Source of the DNA: Schizochytrium sp. TIO01
Taxonomy: Eukaryota > Sar > Bigyra > Thraustochytrida > Thraustochytriidae
Reading direction: 5' to 3'
Assembly: GCA_004764695.1 (NCBI GenBank)
Contig: SMSO01000031.1
Coordinates: 1,548,600 to 1,612,599, forward strand
Length of the DNA stretch: 64,000 bases
Positions 33,357-45,520 of the stretch are shown piece after piece. The position numbers and the translations under genes were made by a program. Position 1 is the stretch's first letter; the number at the start of each line of letters is the position of its first letter. The notes beneath the pieces were generated by a model. The model had not been told where the DNA came from and did not search any database. It saw only the letters and a list, made by a program, of their open reading frames with translations.

Positions 33357-33392
33357 GCACGTGCAGAGAATGAGCTGTCGCAGCACGTGCAG
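33357..33392. promoter_or_regulatory. Duplicated GCACGTGCAG (E-box/G-box) upstream of G alpha-2
   Basis: The 10-mer GCACGTGCAG occurs at 33357-33366 and 33383-33392, 26 bp apart, each containing the palindrome CACGTG bound by bHLH or bZIP factors in other eukaryotes. They sit just upstream of the TATA-like element, which supports a regulatory role. Confidence 0.45.
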
Positions 33393-35778
33393 CACGTTTG
33401 TTTTGTTGTTCGCCAGATAGAGCTGTTTGGTGGGAGCCCGGCCTTAACTGATCTTCGCAGAGATGAAGCGCTCTGCGATACTGCTGCTCCCGTGGTTCCT
33501 TCGTCTGTTGCGTGGTCGGTTGGCTTCGTGGGCAGATGGACAGAAGGATGACCTCTCTAGTCGACCGACTCGAAGCTAGTGTTCTTTGTGATAGAAACTT
33601 GTGCTGGATCCAGAAAAGGTACTAGGGAAGGCCCCAGGAGCCTTGGCCTGTTGCGGGGCGGGCGAGGGGCCGTACCGACGTTCCTGAGCCAGTGGGCAAC
33701 CTCTCCTACTTTGGCGACTTCTACTGCTGCGCCGCCGGGTCCACGGAATTGTTAACTTATATGTGATGATTCCCAATCTTCAATTTCCGAAGTTCTTTCT
33801 TTTGTCAGTATTGCATTTCTTCCTCTTCTCCCTCTTCCATGCCATTCTTATAGTTTAGAGTGATTAGAGCCCTAGTTGAAACCATGGTGTAACTTCGATA
33901 TCATCTAAAAATAATATTGCTTGCTTAGTCTGCAGCTAGAGATTCCTAACGTTTCTTTATGAATAGAATAATAGTTTGAAAGGCGGTCGCAACAAATAAA
34001 CTAGTCTTTGGAGCCTCCTATGTTGACACGAGTCTGGGCTTACGAGTACAGAAGCAAGAGAATTCGTGAGGACAAGGTTGTCTGCTCCAGCAGTTTTGTG
34101 ACGAGCGCAGCGCCTCACTGGATTGTCCTCGTTTTTGACGAGGACTAACTCATGATTTCGATTGCTTCAGTGAGCCTGGGGCCAGAGGGGTGTGCGCCAA
34201 TGCCACCTTTGATCAACAACTCGAAGGTTTTCTTCTTCTTCAATTTAATCGCATTACTCAAGCTGTTGAGAAGAATAACTGGGATGCTATTGGGCTAAGA
34301 TAGCTTCACGCAGCTTGAAACATTCTTGCTAGGCTATTCAGCATGGGGATTCGCCGTCGAAGACTTTTCGAATGGCAGTGCGTAGGTTAGGTACCTTCCT
34401 TTTTGGTTAAAACTATGCTTACCAAAAGAATAGCACTAAAACTAGTAATAAATTAAATCAAATTTTTGTGATAATGAAGTTTACTCACCCTCCCGACATC
34501 GCAAATTGCAGGCCTCTTGCCAAAAAAGAGAGCGCGTACTAAGTCGCTGCACAACACATCCCCCCTCACGCCACTGCGGCGACCACAAAGCCCGCCTGAT
34601 TGAAATGGTTTATTTACAGTTATCTCGTGATCCACAGAAAGGCCGTGCACGTGCGGCACCTTTAGAGGCTCCGTAAGAAGGAATAATGCGTGGTAGTGCT
34701 TATGCAGTAGTGCAAGGGCGAATCTTAAAAGGCTGATTAGGTACTAGTTACGTATAATAATAGAAAGAAAGAAAAGCGGACTTCCTGGTGTACCTACCTA
34801 GGAGTGAAGGCAATCCTTCCTTAAAGTATGTGTAATAGATAAGTCCTAAACCCGGAAAGGGTTACGGAGGGCACACTCAAGAGTATTACCTCGTAAAACT
34901 GAGAAGATCAGTTTGTATGATAAGTAGAGTAAGGATAAGTCTATGTTGCCTTGTTGTGCGCGTGTCGTCAGACTCTCACTAGTTCACTAGTTTGTAGAGC
35001 TCATACTTAGTAATCCTCACACTTTTTGCCCACTAGTTAAAATCTGAGAAAAGAAAAACTGATGGAATAGCTGTCACGAATTTTCAATATTCTCGTAAAA
35101 AGAAGAAGTTGAGAAGTTCCTTTGTGTCACTTTCTGAAGCGAGACAGATTCACCAAAGATTCGCAAAGACTGTTTGCCAGAAGGTTCATGAGACAGTTCT
35201 ACCATGTTCCGATTAATAGGCTTCAAATTAATGATTTGAAAGAAAGGGACTACTCGAAATGAATTGTGAATGGTTGAGGCAAAGAAGGTCAATCCTCAGC
35301 GACAACAAGAACGGGGATAAGAATAGTAATGAGATGAAAACAAAAACAAAAAAGGAAAACGAATTATGCTGTCGATAAGATCACGAGTTTTACACGGGTG
35401 TAGGCGAAAAAAAAAGAGAGCGAGAATGGTGTGAGAGGAAGAAGAGTAGGATGCAAGGCCCCACCTCGGGCATATTACGTGAATGAAATGAACTTGCAGA
35501 GAACTGGTTGCAACACAATTTGGGGTTCTTGTTTACTTCGAAGTCGTTGAGAAAGAGAGAAACACAGGAGTAGTATTAGCGCAACAACAGGTTTAAATGG
35601 GATCAGGCATAGGGTCTGTATGGAATTGTGTATATGAACGAGCAACCATAGCGGATAACGATAAAGCGAGGAGGGAGTTTAACAGAGTCATCGCTGTGTA
35701 AGAATGTGTAGGTGTATATGTGAAAATTTGAATGTGATGTGTGAGGCGCAAAATCAAAGGACAAAGGGTGTGTGGGGT

Positions 35779-37212
35779 TTACATGAATCCATTGTCCATG
35801 AGGTTGCTACGGAGCACGATATCCTTGGCGCTCTCCATAACGACCTTGACCTGATCAGTATCTGTTGCTGCAGTGACCTTGACGTAAATCTCGCGTTGTC
35901 CCTTAGGAGAGTTGCTGCCGGCACGCTTGTATAGATCAATGAGGTAACGGGTTGTTGCTTCGTAAACCTCCTCAAATTCAGGAGTTCCTTCCATGGAGGA
36001 CGGCGAACCCGGGATGGCCTCTGGGCCATCGTAGTCAACATTCCGGGCCTCGGGGCCATCAACCACCTTGAAGGGTACAAACTGAAGCTTCTCGCGGAAG
36101 ATATCCCGTTTGTTGAGGAAGAGAATCATAGACTTGTCACGGAACCACTTGGACTCGCACATTTCCTTGAAAAGGTTGACGGACTCATCTTGACGGTTGA
36201 CAGCCTGATCCTCGTAAAGGACCTGATCGTACTCGGAAATGGCGGCGACAAAGATGACAGCGGTTACGTTATCAAAGCAGTGGATCCATTTCTTTCTCTC
36301 GTTACGCTGGCCACCAACATCGAACATGGCAATACGGACACCACCGATGTTGTACTCTGCTTCCACAATACCGGAGGTACGCACGCGGGCACGGAGAAGA
36401 TCCTGGTTGGAAGGGAGATAGCTAGGGGCAGCAATGCGGTCAATGTTGTCCATGTACCATGCAAGAGCATCCTGGACCTGAAAAGAAGAACGCATTCTCC
36501 AGGTCTCCTGCACACCGTTGTCGGCCCACATGCTCTTGAGCTTCTCGCCAACGGTTTTGTCGATGGTGGTGCTGTCATCCATACCCATGATTTCGTCCGC
36601 AAGGTCGACGTCATCGGCGGCGGTGTTGCTCTCGCAGTTCGCAAGAAGGATCTTAAAGTTGCTCATGATGTTGGTGTACACGACCTTGACACCTGCCTGA
36701 AGCTCGGCAGGGGTAAATCCATGTTGCTCGGAGAAGAGAATCTTCATTTGCTTAAAAAGAGTGGACTTACCGGACTCACCAGCACCGAGCAAGAGGAACT
36801 TGAGTTTGTTAGCCTCTGCGACCTGCCTATAGATTTAATCCCGCCACACAAGATCACCGTCGTATGCAAATAGACCATCCACCACCGAACAAAAAGATCA
36901 GCACGTTAAACATTAAAATGCACATTACAAGATTGAGGCGCTCCCGTTAGTTTCCCTTTCCCGATTCTAGCTAGCCAAATTTTGACCCATGAGACAAGAT
37001 GACTCCTGTCTGCATGAGCTGGTCAAGACACTAAGGAATCACACTCGATCAGGCTGATGATCATGTTCGTCTTCCCATTATTGTCTTTGGCCAAGCAAAC
37101 TAACTCCAAGTTCATTTTTAACTTACTGTGCGCGGCCCTGGGCCTCAAGTTGACGGTTGCGGGCGGCCTCGGCCTGCTCCTCAGCGGACATGCTGCTTCC
37201 ACAGGCTCCCAT
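35779..37212 (-). CDS. Heterotrimeric G protein alpha subunit (G alpha-3)
   Basis: Exons 37212-37127 and 36826-35779 give 377 residues. Exon 1 encodes MGACGSSMSAEEQ followed by an Ala/Arg/Glu-rich helix for G-beta-gamma contact; G2 and C4 are lipidation candidates. The phase-2 junction (CA|G) restores a continuous frame, and reading into the intron gives an immediate TAA. Motifs: G1 GAGESGKST (43-51), switch I RVRTSGI with R176 and T179, switch II DVGGQRNERKKW with Q202, G4 NKRD (267-270) and G5 TAAT (347-350). The C-terminus NLMDNGFM has the canonical length and lacks the pertussis-toxin cysteine. This is the most conventional member. Its first 13 residues are identical to those of G alpha-4, though the core groups with G alpha-2. 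Confidence 0.95.
36827..37126 (-). other. Intron of G alpha-3 (300 nt, phase 2)
   Basis: Donor GTAAGT and acceptor CTATAG. The AG four bases further on would break the frame, so this acceptor is preferred. The intron lies 14 codons before the P-loop glycine. Confidence 0.88.
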
Positions 37213-37639
37213 GGTGTTTGCTAGTTAAGTCTCAAACTGTAGACTGTACAGAACTTCACAAAACCTTGTTTTTGTTGCTGTTAACTTCTCCTACTGTTGT
37301 GTGGTAGAAGAAGCTTGTGCGTAACCTTTGTTACGACGGAGTCCTCTTGATCTTCCGCGCTTCACGAAAGAACGTCGTTCCCTTGGAGCCCGTCGTTCAC
37401 ACGGTCGTGGTTCGCGCTCTTCAGCTGGTTGCCGTGAACCGTATGTGTCTAGGCGGACAACAACCTCGCAGCTGATGCTGGCGAGATGTCGCTGCTGCCA
37501 CCGCCGCTGCTGCTGCTGCTTCCGGCCGACCGTATCGAAAGGTGAGATCGAGTGCGTGCGGGTTTGCGTGCTTCGCGAGCGTCCTCTCCGGCGCGATCTC
37601 GCGGGCGTGGCGGAAGCGAAGGCGAAGGGTTCTGCTGGC

Positions 37640-37809
37640 GGAGAGGGAGGAAATAGAGAGAAAGAAGAGAAAACAGAAAAACAGAAAACAGAGAAAAGGA
37701 AGCGAAAGAAAGAAAGAAACAAAGTAACAAACAAAGAGAAAGAGAGAGAGAAAGCGAAAGAAAGAGAAAGAAAGAGAAAGAGAGAGAGAAAGCGAAAGAA
37801 AGAGAAAGA

Positions 37810-37861
<52 letters not shown>

Positions 37862-37864
37862 AAG
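37640..37864. repeat. (GAAA)n/(GA)n purine tract
   Basis: About 225 bases of almost pure purine on the plus strand, with GAAA, GAAAGA and GA units. It can form triplex-type structures. The long Lys/Arg/Glu or Ser/Phe ORFs across it are composition artefacts. Confidence 0.88.
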
Positions 37865-38460
37865 GAGGTACTTTTGTTTATTCTTCTCATATTTCTATTT
37901 AATCAATTCATTTATTTATGTTAAAAAAACAAAACAAACATTTTTATATAAGAAAAGCTTTATCTACAAAATGAATGAAGCCAAAACCACGGAGGCCTCA
38001 AGGTCGAAGAAAGCCGCCAGGTTTGGAGCAGAGCAAGTAAGGACGACCCATATGAAGTGCAGGCACGCTGGTACGCAGAGCGTCTGTGTTAGTAAGTTGC
38101 TCCGTGAGCGAATGGGAGAGAGGGAGCTGATGAACTTGAAGATTGGGAAGGCGTGCCTGCGCGCGCGCAAAATGGACTCGGAAGTCTGACTCTCTTTTTT
38201 CCTTTTTTTCTTCTACACGTCATGTTTTTATTTTTAATCTATTTTCATTTTTAATTCATTTTCAATTATATATTTCTTCCATTGCATTGCATGATGTTCT
38301 AAGTGTAAAAGAAAAGAAAAGAAAAGAAGAGAAGAGAGGAGACAACGTTGTGTGTTTTTCCTTTTGCGCTATAAAATCATGGCAAGCGCTAGGAGCCTCT
38401 TAGCAAAATAGTTACCGCTCATTACAAATTGCAAAGTGAGAAGAGAATATGAATGAAAAC

Positions 38461-38568
38461 ATTCATTCATTCATTCATTCATTCATTCATTCATTCATTC
38501 ATTCATTCATTCATTCATTCATTCATTCATTCATTCATTCATTCATTCATTCATGCATTCATTCATTC
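38461..38568. repeat. (ATTC)n microsatellite, about 27 units
   Basis: Nearly perfect tandem ATTC units with a single ATGC interruption near the right end. The adjacent GAATGAAAAC just to the left can pair with the repeat. Confidence 0.93.
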
Positions 38569-40458
38569 GCTCATCTTCTTTCATTTCGAGCGAAGAAGAG
38601 CTTTAGCCACCGTCGTTTCCGTCGGCGGCGCTGGTTTCTTCGTGACCTCGTGGTCAGCAGAGCCTCCAGACGAAGCAGCGAGGACGTAGGCACAGAGAGG
38701 AAGGACCGAGGTCATCGTTTGCTTATAGGGGCATTTCTGCTATTTCTGTTGCTGTAAAATTTGTACTACAGCGCATGAAAGAGTGAAAGAGAGGAAGAAA
38801 CAAAGAAGCCAAAAAGGGCATATGAACCTTCAATAGATAGTGAAGAAGAGGATCGATCGAAATGTCAACGCTTTTGGTACCCCGCTAAGACCTGCGTATG
38901 TAGACACCTAAGCCAAGCAGACCAGTGATGAAAACCACTGTTGAAATACACAAATAATTATCGAAAAATCAAAGCCAAAGCCAAAAAGGCGCTTTGAGAG
39001 GTGACTTCTTCTTAACCCATCCCAAAGTTTCTTCAAGAAGCATGGGGGCAGAACTAGTAGGCATATCAAACTACCTTTGCACAAACCGATCCCTAATTTC
39101 TCGACAGTGCTTAGGTAAGCCAAAGAAGCTTGGAATGGGCGGCGATGATAAGTACACAAGTCTGCAGCTTTGGGAAGGGAAGTAAGAAGAAAGCAACTAA
39201 TGGTTTTTATGAGTATTTATTTTTAACTTCATAAAACACCCGTTCTTCCAGGCCTCTATCACCTACATAAACTGTTCTCTAGGACTGTAAGATCATATTT
39301 CTCATCCCCGGAGTGAAGGAAACGAAGGTGAGTCAACAGCATTTACTATAATAGGTAAACAGAAATATACACATACTTCAACAAGTTTATTATATTACTT
39401 AAATTTTATAAATAATAGAATTGCTTTATATAAAGCTGGGGCTGATTTCAAAAGGATCTTGAACGAAGCGCTCTTTTGCTGAGGAAGACGAGGAGGTAGG
39501 TACACAACAATACTTACTGCCTTACAGATCGAGGAGTGAATTTGCTGTAGTGCAGTAAGGAGTGCTAGCTAGCCCCACGATTCAGAGCAGCGGCTGAGTG
39601 CCTACGTTGGTGCGAGGCTGTCGATGAAGATGCAAAATGTGGCAAGTGCTCAAGTTGACTTTGCTTTTGGTAAGTTCACTGAGAAGCAGTAGTGCTGCTA
39701 AGTGCAGTCTTGTGGCTCTATAACATCTTTCATTTTAAAATGATATATTTGTTTCTTGATTTTTATAAAACTTAAGAAATTAAATGAAGAAAGTTAGAAA
39801 AGTCATTACGTGTAAATTGATTAATTAAAATGAAAAGCATAATAAAAGCGAATGATGAAAAAAACATCGTGAAGGAAAGGAGAAGTGAAGAAATCGCTAC
39901 GATGGTACCTGGCACTCTATACAGCTGAGGACTTTGCAAACGCGAGATCAACCACAAACCAATTGCAACGTTACTTGCAAGGCAAGTTGATAAATACATC
40001 AGCAGCTTATAAGAGCTTCGATTAGCTGAGATTTTGGGAAGCTACGAGTCAACGAATCAGGTAACCCAAAAGCTGGGCAATCTAAAGGTTTGGTTCGTAT
40101 AGCTGTCGTGTCGTATTCACGGCACGTATCATCTACGATTTGATAACGAAGACAGGAAAAAACAAATGAGTTTAACACACATTAGGATAAAGCATTTTGA
40201 AGCACTGCAAAGATGCTGCACTGCTCGACTCTTATTTTGTGCAGTTTGCTTTATAGACTCACTTGTAGGTTAACAACGAAGGTGCATGCTCAATGCAGAT
40301 GAATACGCGAGCTGTTTGCTTTTGAGAATGCATGGAATGATAGCTACCACAGGCTAGTGGTCCTAGTACCTAGTAGGAAATGATGATTCTCATGACCTAA
40401 CTCTGCGAGTTGAGTTCATGCAAGATCCTTAAAATGGATTTTGATGGCGTCGTAAAGC

Positions 40459-40929
40459 TGACGAGATAGCCTTTTGCAAAGAACTGCAAAACTATGTCAC
40501 AGATCTCGTAAAACAAAAGCGAGTAATACAGCTTCGGAAACCTCTGCAAACTCTGGTGTTCTCAAGCAGTCAGTTCTTGCATCATTTTCCAATTCGGCAG
40601 TGCCAAGTTGGCTCGGAGTTCACAACTATGACGCTGTTTCTTTGAACGGTGCGAATCGCATAAATCGCAACAACAGCAATAATCACAACCACAACAACAA
40701 CGCCAGCAGGGTCCCCTCCAGCCCTCACGGCCGTTCGTCGTGCAAGGGCCGCGCACTTGCTTTCCTTCGCCCGCCACCCAAGTTCAAGGCTTTGTCCATT
40801 TATGCACGCGGCCCATCGGCAGCGCTAAGAACTGCTAAATTGTGTACACATCCTCACACGATGGCGACGGATTATACAAGAAATTCCATGTATGTACTCA
40901 CTCCTGAAGCATTTATTTTTCAGACTTAA
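40459..40929 (+). other. Possible exon of an unrecognised gene
   Basis: The frame is open for about 155 codons after a stop at 40459-40461 but has no early ATG. The translation has a Ser/Thr-rich start, an Asn/His run (NNSNNHNHNNN) like the linker of TAF5, and a basic Pro-containing part. GC content rises relative to the flanks and falls off again near the end. A TAG before 40470 could be an acceptor. It could be one exon of a spliced gene or a relic; nothing identifies a family. Confidence 0.25.
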
Positions 40930-43900
40930 AATTAAAAATACTTGTTACTCATTGAAAAGAAAGAAAGAAAAGAAAGAAAAGAAGAAGTTAAAATTACCAA
41001 AAGCTCTACGTAGCTAGTACTACTATCTCATTAGGCACCTCGGTAATGAAGTGCGTACACAAGTTTATTCATTCAAGCGTCATTATCCTAATAAGTCATT
41101 CACTCATTCATCCATTCTCTCATCATTCATCATTTCCATACCTACACTCTCACTCGCTCACCCAAACTACCTACGTTCGATCTGTAAAATATGATATACC
41201 CATCTACCTACCAGACAGGACTCGCTGCTGGTGTTCTAGCAGTTTGCCTACAGCGCCATGCATGAGTAGTAGTAGAGTAGTAAAGAAAGTAAACGGAAGG
41301 CACACTCTTATTTCCTGGTGTCGCATGCGTCCCGTCCCTCTTGTTTGCTTGCTTGCTCTCCATTTCGAGTTGTTTTGCAGCGATTAGGCTTCATGGTTTG
41401 TTGTGCAATTATATTCTACGAAGGCAGAGGTGCCAACCAGGAGTCCTATGGAGGTCGCTTGAGTTCTAGTACAATTGGGTGGTAGTAGAGAGACAGAACA
41501 TCTGCTTAGTTTCCAGGTTTGTACAAACAAGGGAATTGGAGCTTCGAATACTACTACATCTCCCGTGGATGCAGTATCTATAAACGTGGCGATTAATGAT
41601 GAGGTTCGTGAACTCTCAGATGTCATGACGCTGGCTCAGGCTGGCAAGATATTTCGAAAAAGCCACTGTAGCAGGCCGTATCCAATGGTGTGAATTAAAA
41701 CCCTGGAGCTTCAGTGATCTTTTCCTTAAGTTGTGCAGTAATTCTGGAGTGCATGATGAGCAAGTGCAGCATAAGCCGTCTGTCAAACCTTCAGCAGGCA
41801 AAAGAGCTAGATGAATGGAGGTGCAAACTTGTGATTGTGACGGTGAGAAGAAGAACATATTTGCAATAGTTTGCATCACGACATACACAGTACTTTATGA
41901 TTGAGTTCAAATAGAGTATAGCTGGAGCAGAATAGATTGGGTAAGTCGAACCTTGTTTGCTCACTGCAAATGCTTCTGCATCCAAAACTTCGTCACTGCA
42001 CCAAGAGCAACCAAACATTCTTCCTCCACTTATGGGAGGCAATGGTAGCAAGTTAGTACTGCTTGCGTTCGCACCTGAATGATGGATGTGGCTGGTGCAC
42101 AAAGAAGAGGTTGGAAAAGACACGAATAATAAATTGGGGATCCTAACATTGATGTTGTAACCTGCCGAATTAAGGCTCAGCATCGATTCTTGGACGCAGA
42201 CGAATTGGCACTGAGCAACGAGCAAGACAAGCTCTCTCTCTGTTTTCAACTTACTGTGAGTCTTAGTACGATCTATACTATAGTCGCTGCACGTGCTGCT
42301 GCTTAAGGAAGAAATGACCAAATAAACAACTTACTAGAGCACTCGCTGTCTTGCACAAAGATGAGAATTATCATTCCATACGGCCTTGCACCCAAGTATG
42401 GTCATAGAGACCACAAATGCAGCGGCCTTGGCTCTCTGTGATGAAGGAATAGGATACAATGGGAAATGCTTTGTAGGAGCCAAAGTCTCGCCTGAAACAA
42501 CTCATTTTATTTTTATTTTTCCTTAATTGCTCCTGTTTATTCTTTTCTTTGTTGCGTTAGAGATTCTCGAGCTTCTCGGAACTTGGCAAAAGCAGCACTG
42601 CGGGGAGATATAACTAGGTATCTAAAGTTTTTTACTTCAATACTTCACTTGTCCTTCTATATCCAAATACAACATAGTCAGTTTTTTGTTTCTTTTGAAT
42701 TTATAAAACATTTTTTTATTTTTTATTAAAGAGATTGTAAAGAATAATATTCTATAGTCTAAAGCTAAAAATAAAGAATCAACGTTCAACTTCAAGCCTC
42801 ACAAAAGTTAGCAAGCAACTTAAAAATAAAATATATATACTTTTTCTTTTTAAATAATTATTATAAAAGGTGCTATTATTTATTAGTAGTCGTAGTAGTA
42901 TCATTGTTGGCTTGTTATAGGGGTACTAACTTTTCTTACTTTCTTTTCTTTCTCAGTGCCGGGTTTGATATTATGTCAGGTAGAAGTTAGTGTTGTTATC
43001 CACGAAGATTTGAAGCGCCCTCATGTGGTTTACCGTGCAGCTTAAAGACCATCGCAAACTTGGCTCACCTGTGCTGTCATCCTTGCTTCCTCAAACATCG
43101 TTCCAGCAAAGTTTTGTTCTTGTACACTGTATTTATACTTGTGATTTCGTTGCAGATACGACTAAATCTCTTGTTAGTCACGCAGGATGACTCATTATGT
43201 TTGCGTCAGGGGGGAATGTTTTTGCGACCTAAAATGCCGCCAGCTAACCCAACTGGATTCCTCGCATTGTTTTTAAATGCGGCAAAGAAATTTACTTGAG
43301 ACTAGAGAACAAGGAAGAAAAGAAAAGAGCTTGCAAGGTTCGGAAAAGGAAGGAGGAGTAATTTGACTCTCCCTCTTAGTTCGTGAGAAATCCAGCGCCC
43401 CACCAAGTTATCACATCGTACTAAAAAATTGTTATCTCATTCGTTTACAATATATATCATCTAATTATGGGCTGCTTGTTTAGTAATTTCTAAAGCTGAG
43501 TCAATAGCGACTAGCGATTCCCATTGAAGAATAGAAGAAGAAGAAAACGAAGAGTGCATTACATAATGAGGTTTAATTCAGTTATTCCCTAGAACTTTTC
43601 AACTCGTAAATTCATGTTCAATTCGATAATATTTTCATGGAGCTGAGAAGGTAATATCACAAAGGATGATGTTTTCAATAAAACGCAAATCTATATTGTA
43701 ATTATCTTTCTTATCTTAACTAATATTGTTCAAACGAACGTAGCCTGTTTTCTAGAGTATACAACGAAACATGATCAGTATCACTTACATTATCACAGTA
43801 CAAAATGTGCGAGTGCTGTGTATCTATAATGTACGAAAGGAGCATATCTACAGAAAATAGCAGTGTTGCTCCATTTGATATTCTATATTAGCTTTTATGT

Positions 43901-45499
43901 ATTTTTTTTTAATGAGAGTAGAGAAATCATTTCTACAAATCTAGAGAAATATCATAAAACTGAGTTGTTTGCCCTGAGAAACTGGTACATAAAATCTCAG
44001 CACTTTGATGGACCTTCTATATTTTTAAATTAGCTATTCTTAGAATTGCCATAAGGCTAATCAAATTAATCCTAGCGATCGATTTTACAACTGCTCAAAA
44101 GTGATAACCTAGCAGTCCGCCTTTTTCACTTTTCTTATACTGATATGCAGACCTTTTATGAAAACGAATTGTGAAAATAATATGTTTGATGCGCTGATAT
44201 ACTTGCGTGACTATTTATATGTCTTACCTTTCCAATTGTAGTTTATCCCACATTGATCAAAATTGCATGTCCTCCCTCCTTAAGATCATCTAAAACATCT
44301 ATTTAATGCTATTATGGGTATGAAGAACCTTGCTTCTTCAGAAACAACAAAAACAAAAGGAAGGTATGGAAGAAACGATAAGGATCTTATTTTATAAGTA
44401 GTACAATACAACATAAAAAGAGACTTCAAAACCACCACCTGCCTAACTAGAGCTATCTTTATCTATCTTGTGTTACAATTGTTCATTCATGCTTAGCAAA
44501 GGTTGTTTGTTTGTTGTTTTATTCTAAAATGTAGAAAGGAAAATACTTAAAAAAATGATCTTTAGTACTACTATTCCTCTATTTCATTATTTTTATTATT
44601 TTTAATAGAAATAAAAAGAAATAAAACAAAAAACAAAGTACGATTCTATTTACCTTTTTAAAAGACAAGAAAAGTTGGCTGAAAAAGCGAAGAGAAGTGC
44701 GAAGAGTGTTTTTCTAATGAAAGAAGGACGCCATTCCAGTCCCGCGGAGGCCGGCCGACCTTAAGCGACCAATTCGCAAGCACCTCCGTGACAGCTTCAT
44801 ATTCTGGCGTGACATCATCGTCGAACCCAACCATTCCGCTGCCAGCCAGACACGCGATATTCCTGACTCCATACCCACCTAGCGGCAGCCAGTCAAACGA
44901 AGAACTCCAAGTTTCAACTTATAAAGCCACTGGCACTTTGAGAAAATGGACAACAGAGGTGTGTATAATCAATCACCTATGTTTTAATATACACCCATTA
45001 AGACCCGATAGCCTGATTGCTAGCCCAATTGGCGACGTAACGGGGGTAGGGTACTCTGGGAGTATGAGTGATGTGCCAACTTCTCATGAGCTTGAAAGTT
45101 GACGACTGTTTTCCTGACCACGAGTGTATTCAGGAGATAGAAAGCAGGAAGCTCGAACGCAACATCGATTGAAGTTGTGCAAAAAGCACGATAAATTTAT
45201 TGCTGACCACATCCATCATGACGCCCATATTGGCGTGCGATATGATAACCAAGCACACAAACTCTGACTTCGCTTCTGTAGGAATGACAAGACGACTTCG
45301 AGGCCACCATTTATTTTTCTTTTGCAAGTTAGGTGATGTGTGCTAAGATCATCTCAGAAGAAGATAACGCAGTTGTGTGGAACTGCGAGCCGAACTCGTG
45401 AACGAACTTCTCTGCATCATGAGAGAAGAAGAGAGGGAGTCACTCAAGCATTCACCAGTGTTTTCCTTCGGTGACGAAAGCACCCAACCTCCTCCTTCT

Positions 45500-45520
45500 C
45501 CCTCTCCCTCCCTCCCTCCC
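45500..45520 (-). other. Potential G-quadruplex (minus strand)
   Basis: Five CCC runs with one- to three-base spacers on the plus strand, so GGGA repeats on the minus strand; the third such tract in the window. Confidence 0.6.

Larger units (their letters stand above)
33295..35778. other. Intergenic region between G alpha-2 and G alpha-3
   Basis: The left 500 bases hold the G alpha-2 promoter elements and a GC-rich patch (about 33600-33740). The remainder is AT-rich, with no ORF over 80 codons and no motif; its right end should contain the G alpha-3 3' UTR. Confidence 0.5.

Noticed and set aside
37328-37924. ORFs of about 198 codons on both strands (Lys/Arg/Glu-rich and Ser/Phe-rich)
   Set aside because: They read through the GA/GAAA purine tract; composition artefacts.
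38461-38568. CRISPR-like array
   Set aside because: The repeat has four-base units with no spacers, in a eukaryotic genome.
38449-38757. ORFs translating the ATTC repeat as IHSF repeats
   Set aside because: A four-base repeat gives the same open pattern in every frame that lacks stops; no evidence of a real protein.
41384-42321. Three adjacent minus-strand ORFs as a spliced gene
   Set aside because: Frames change without convincing donor and acceptor sites, and no protein family is recognised.
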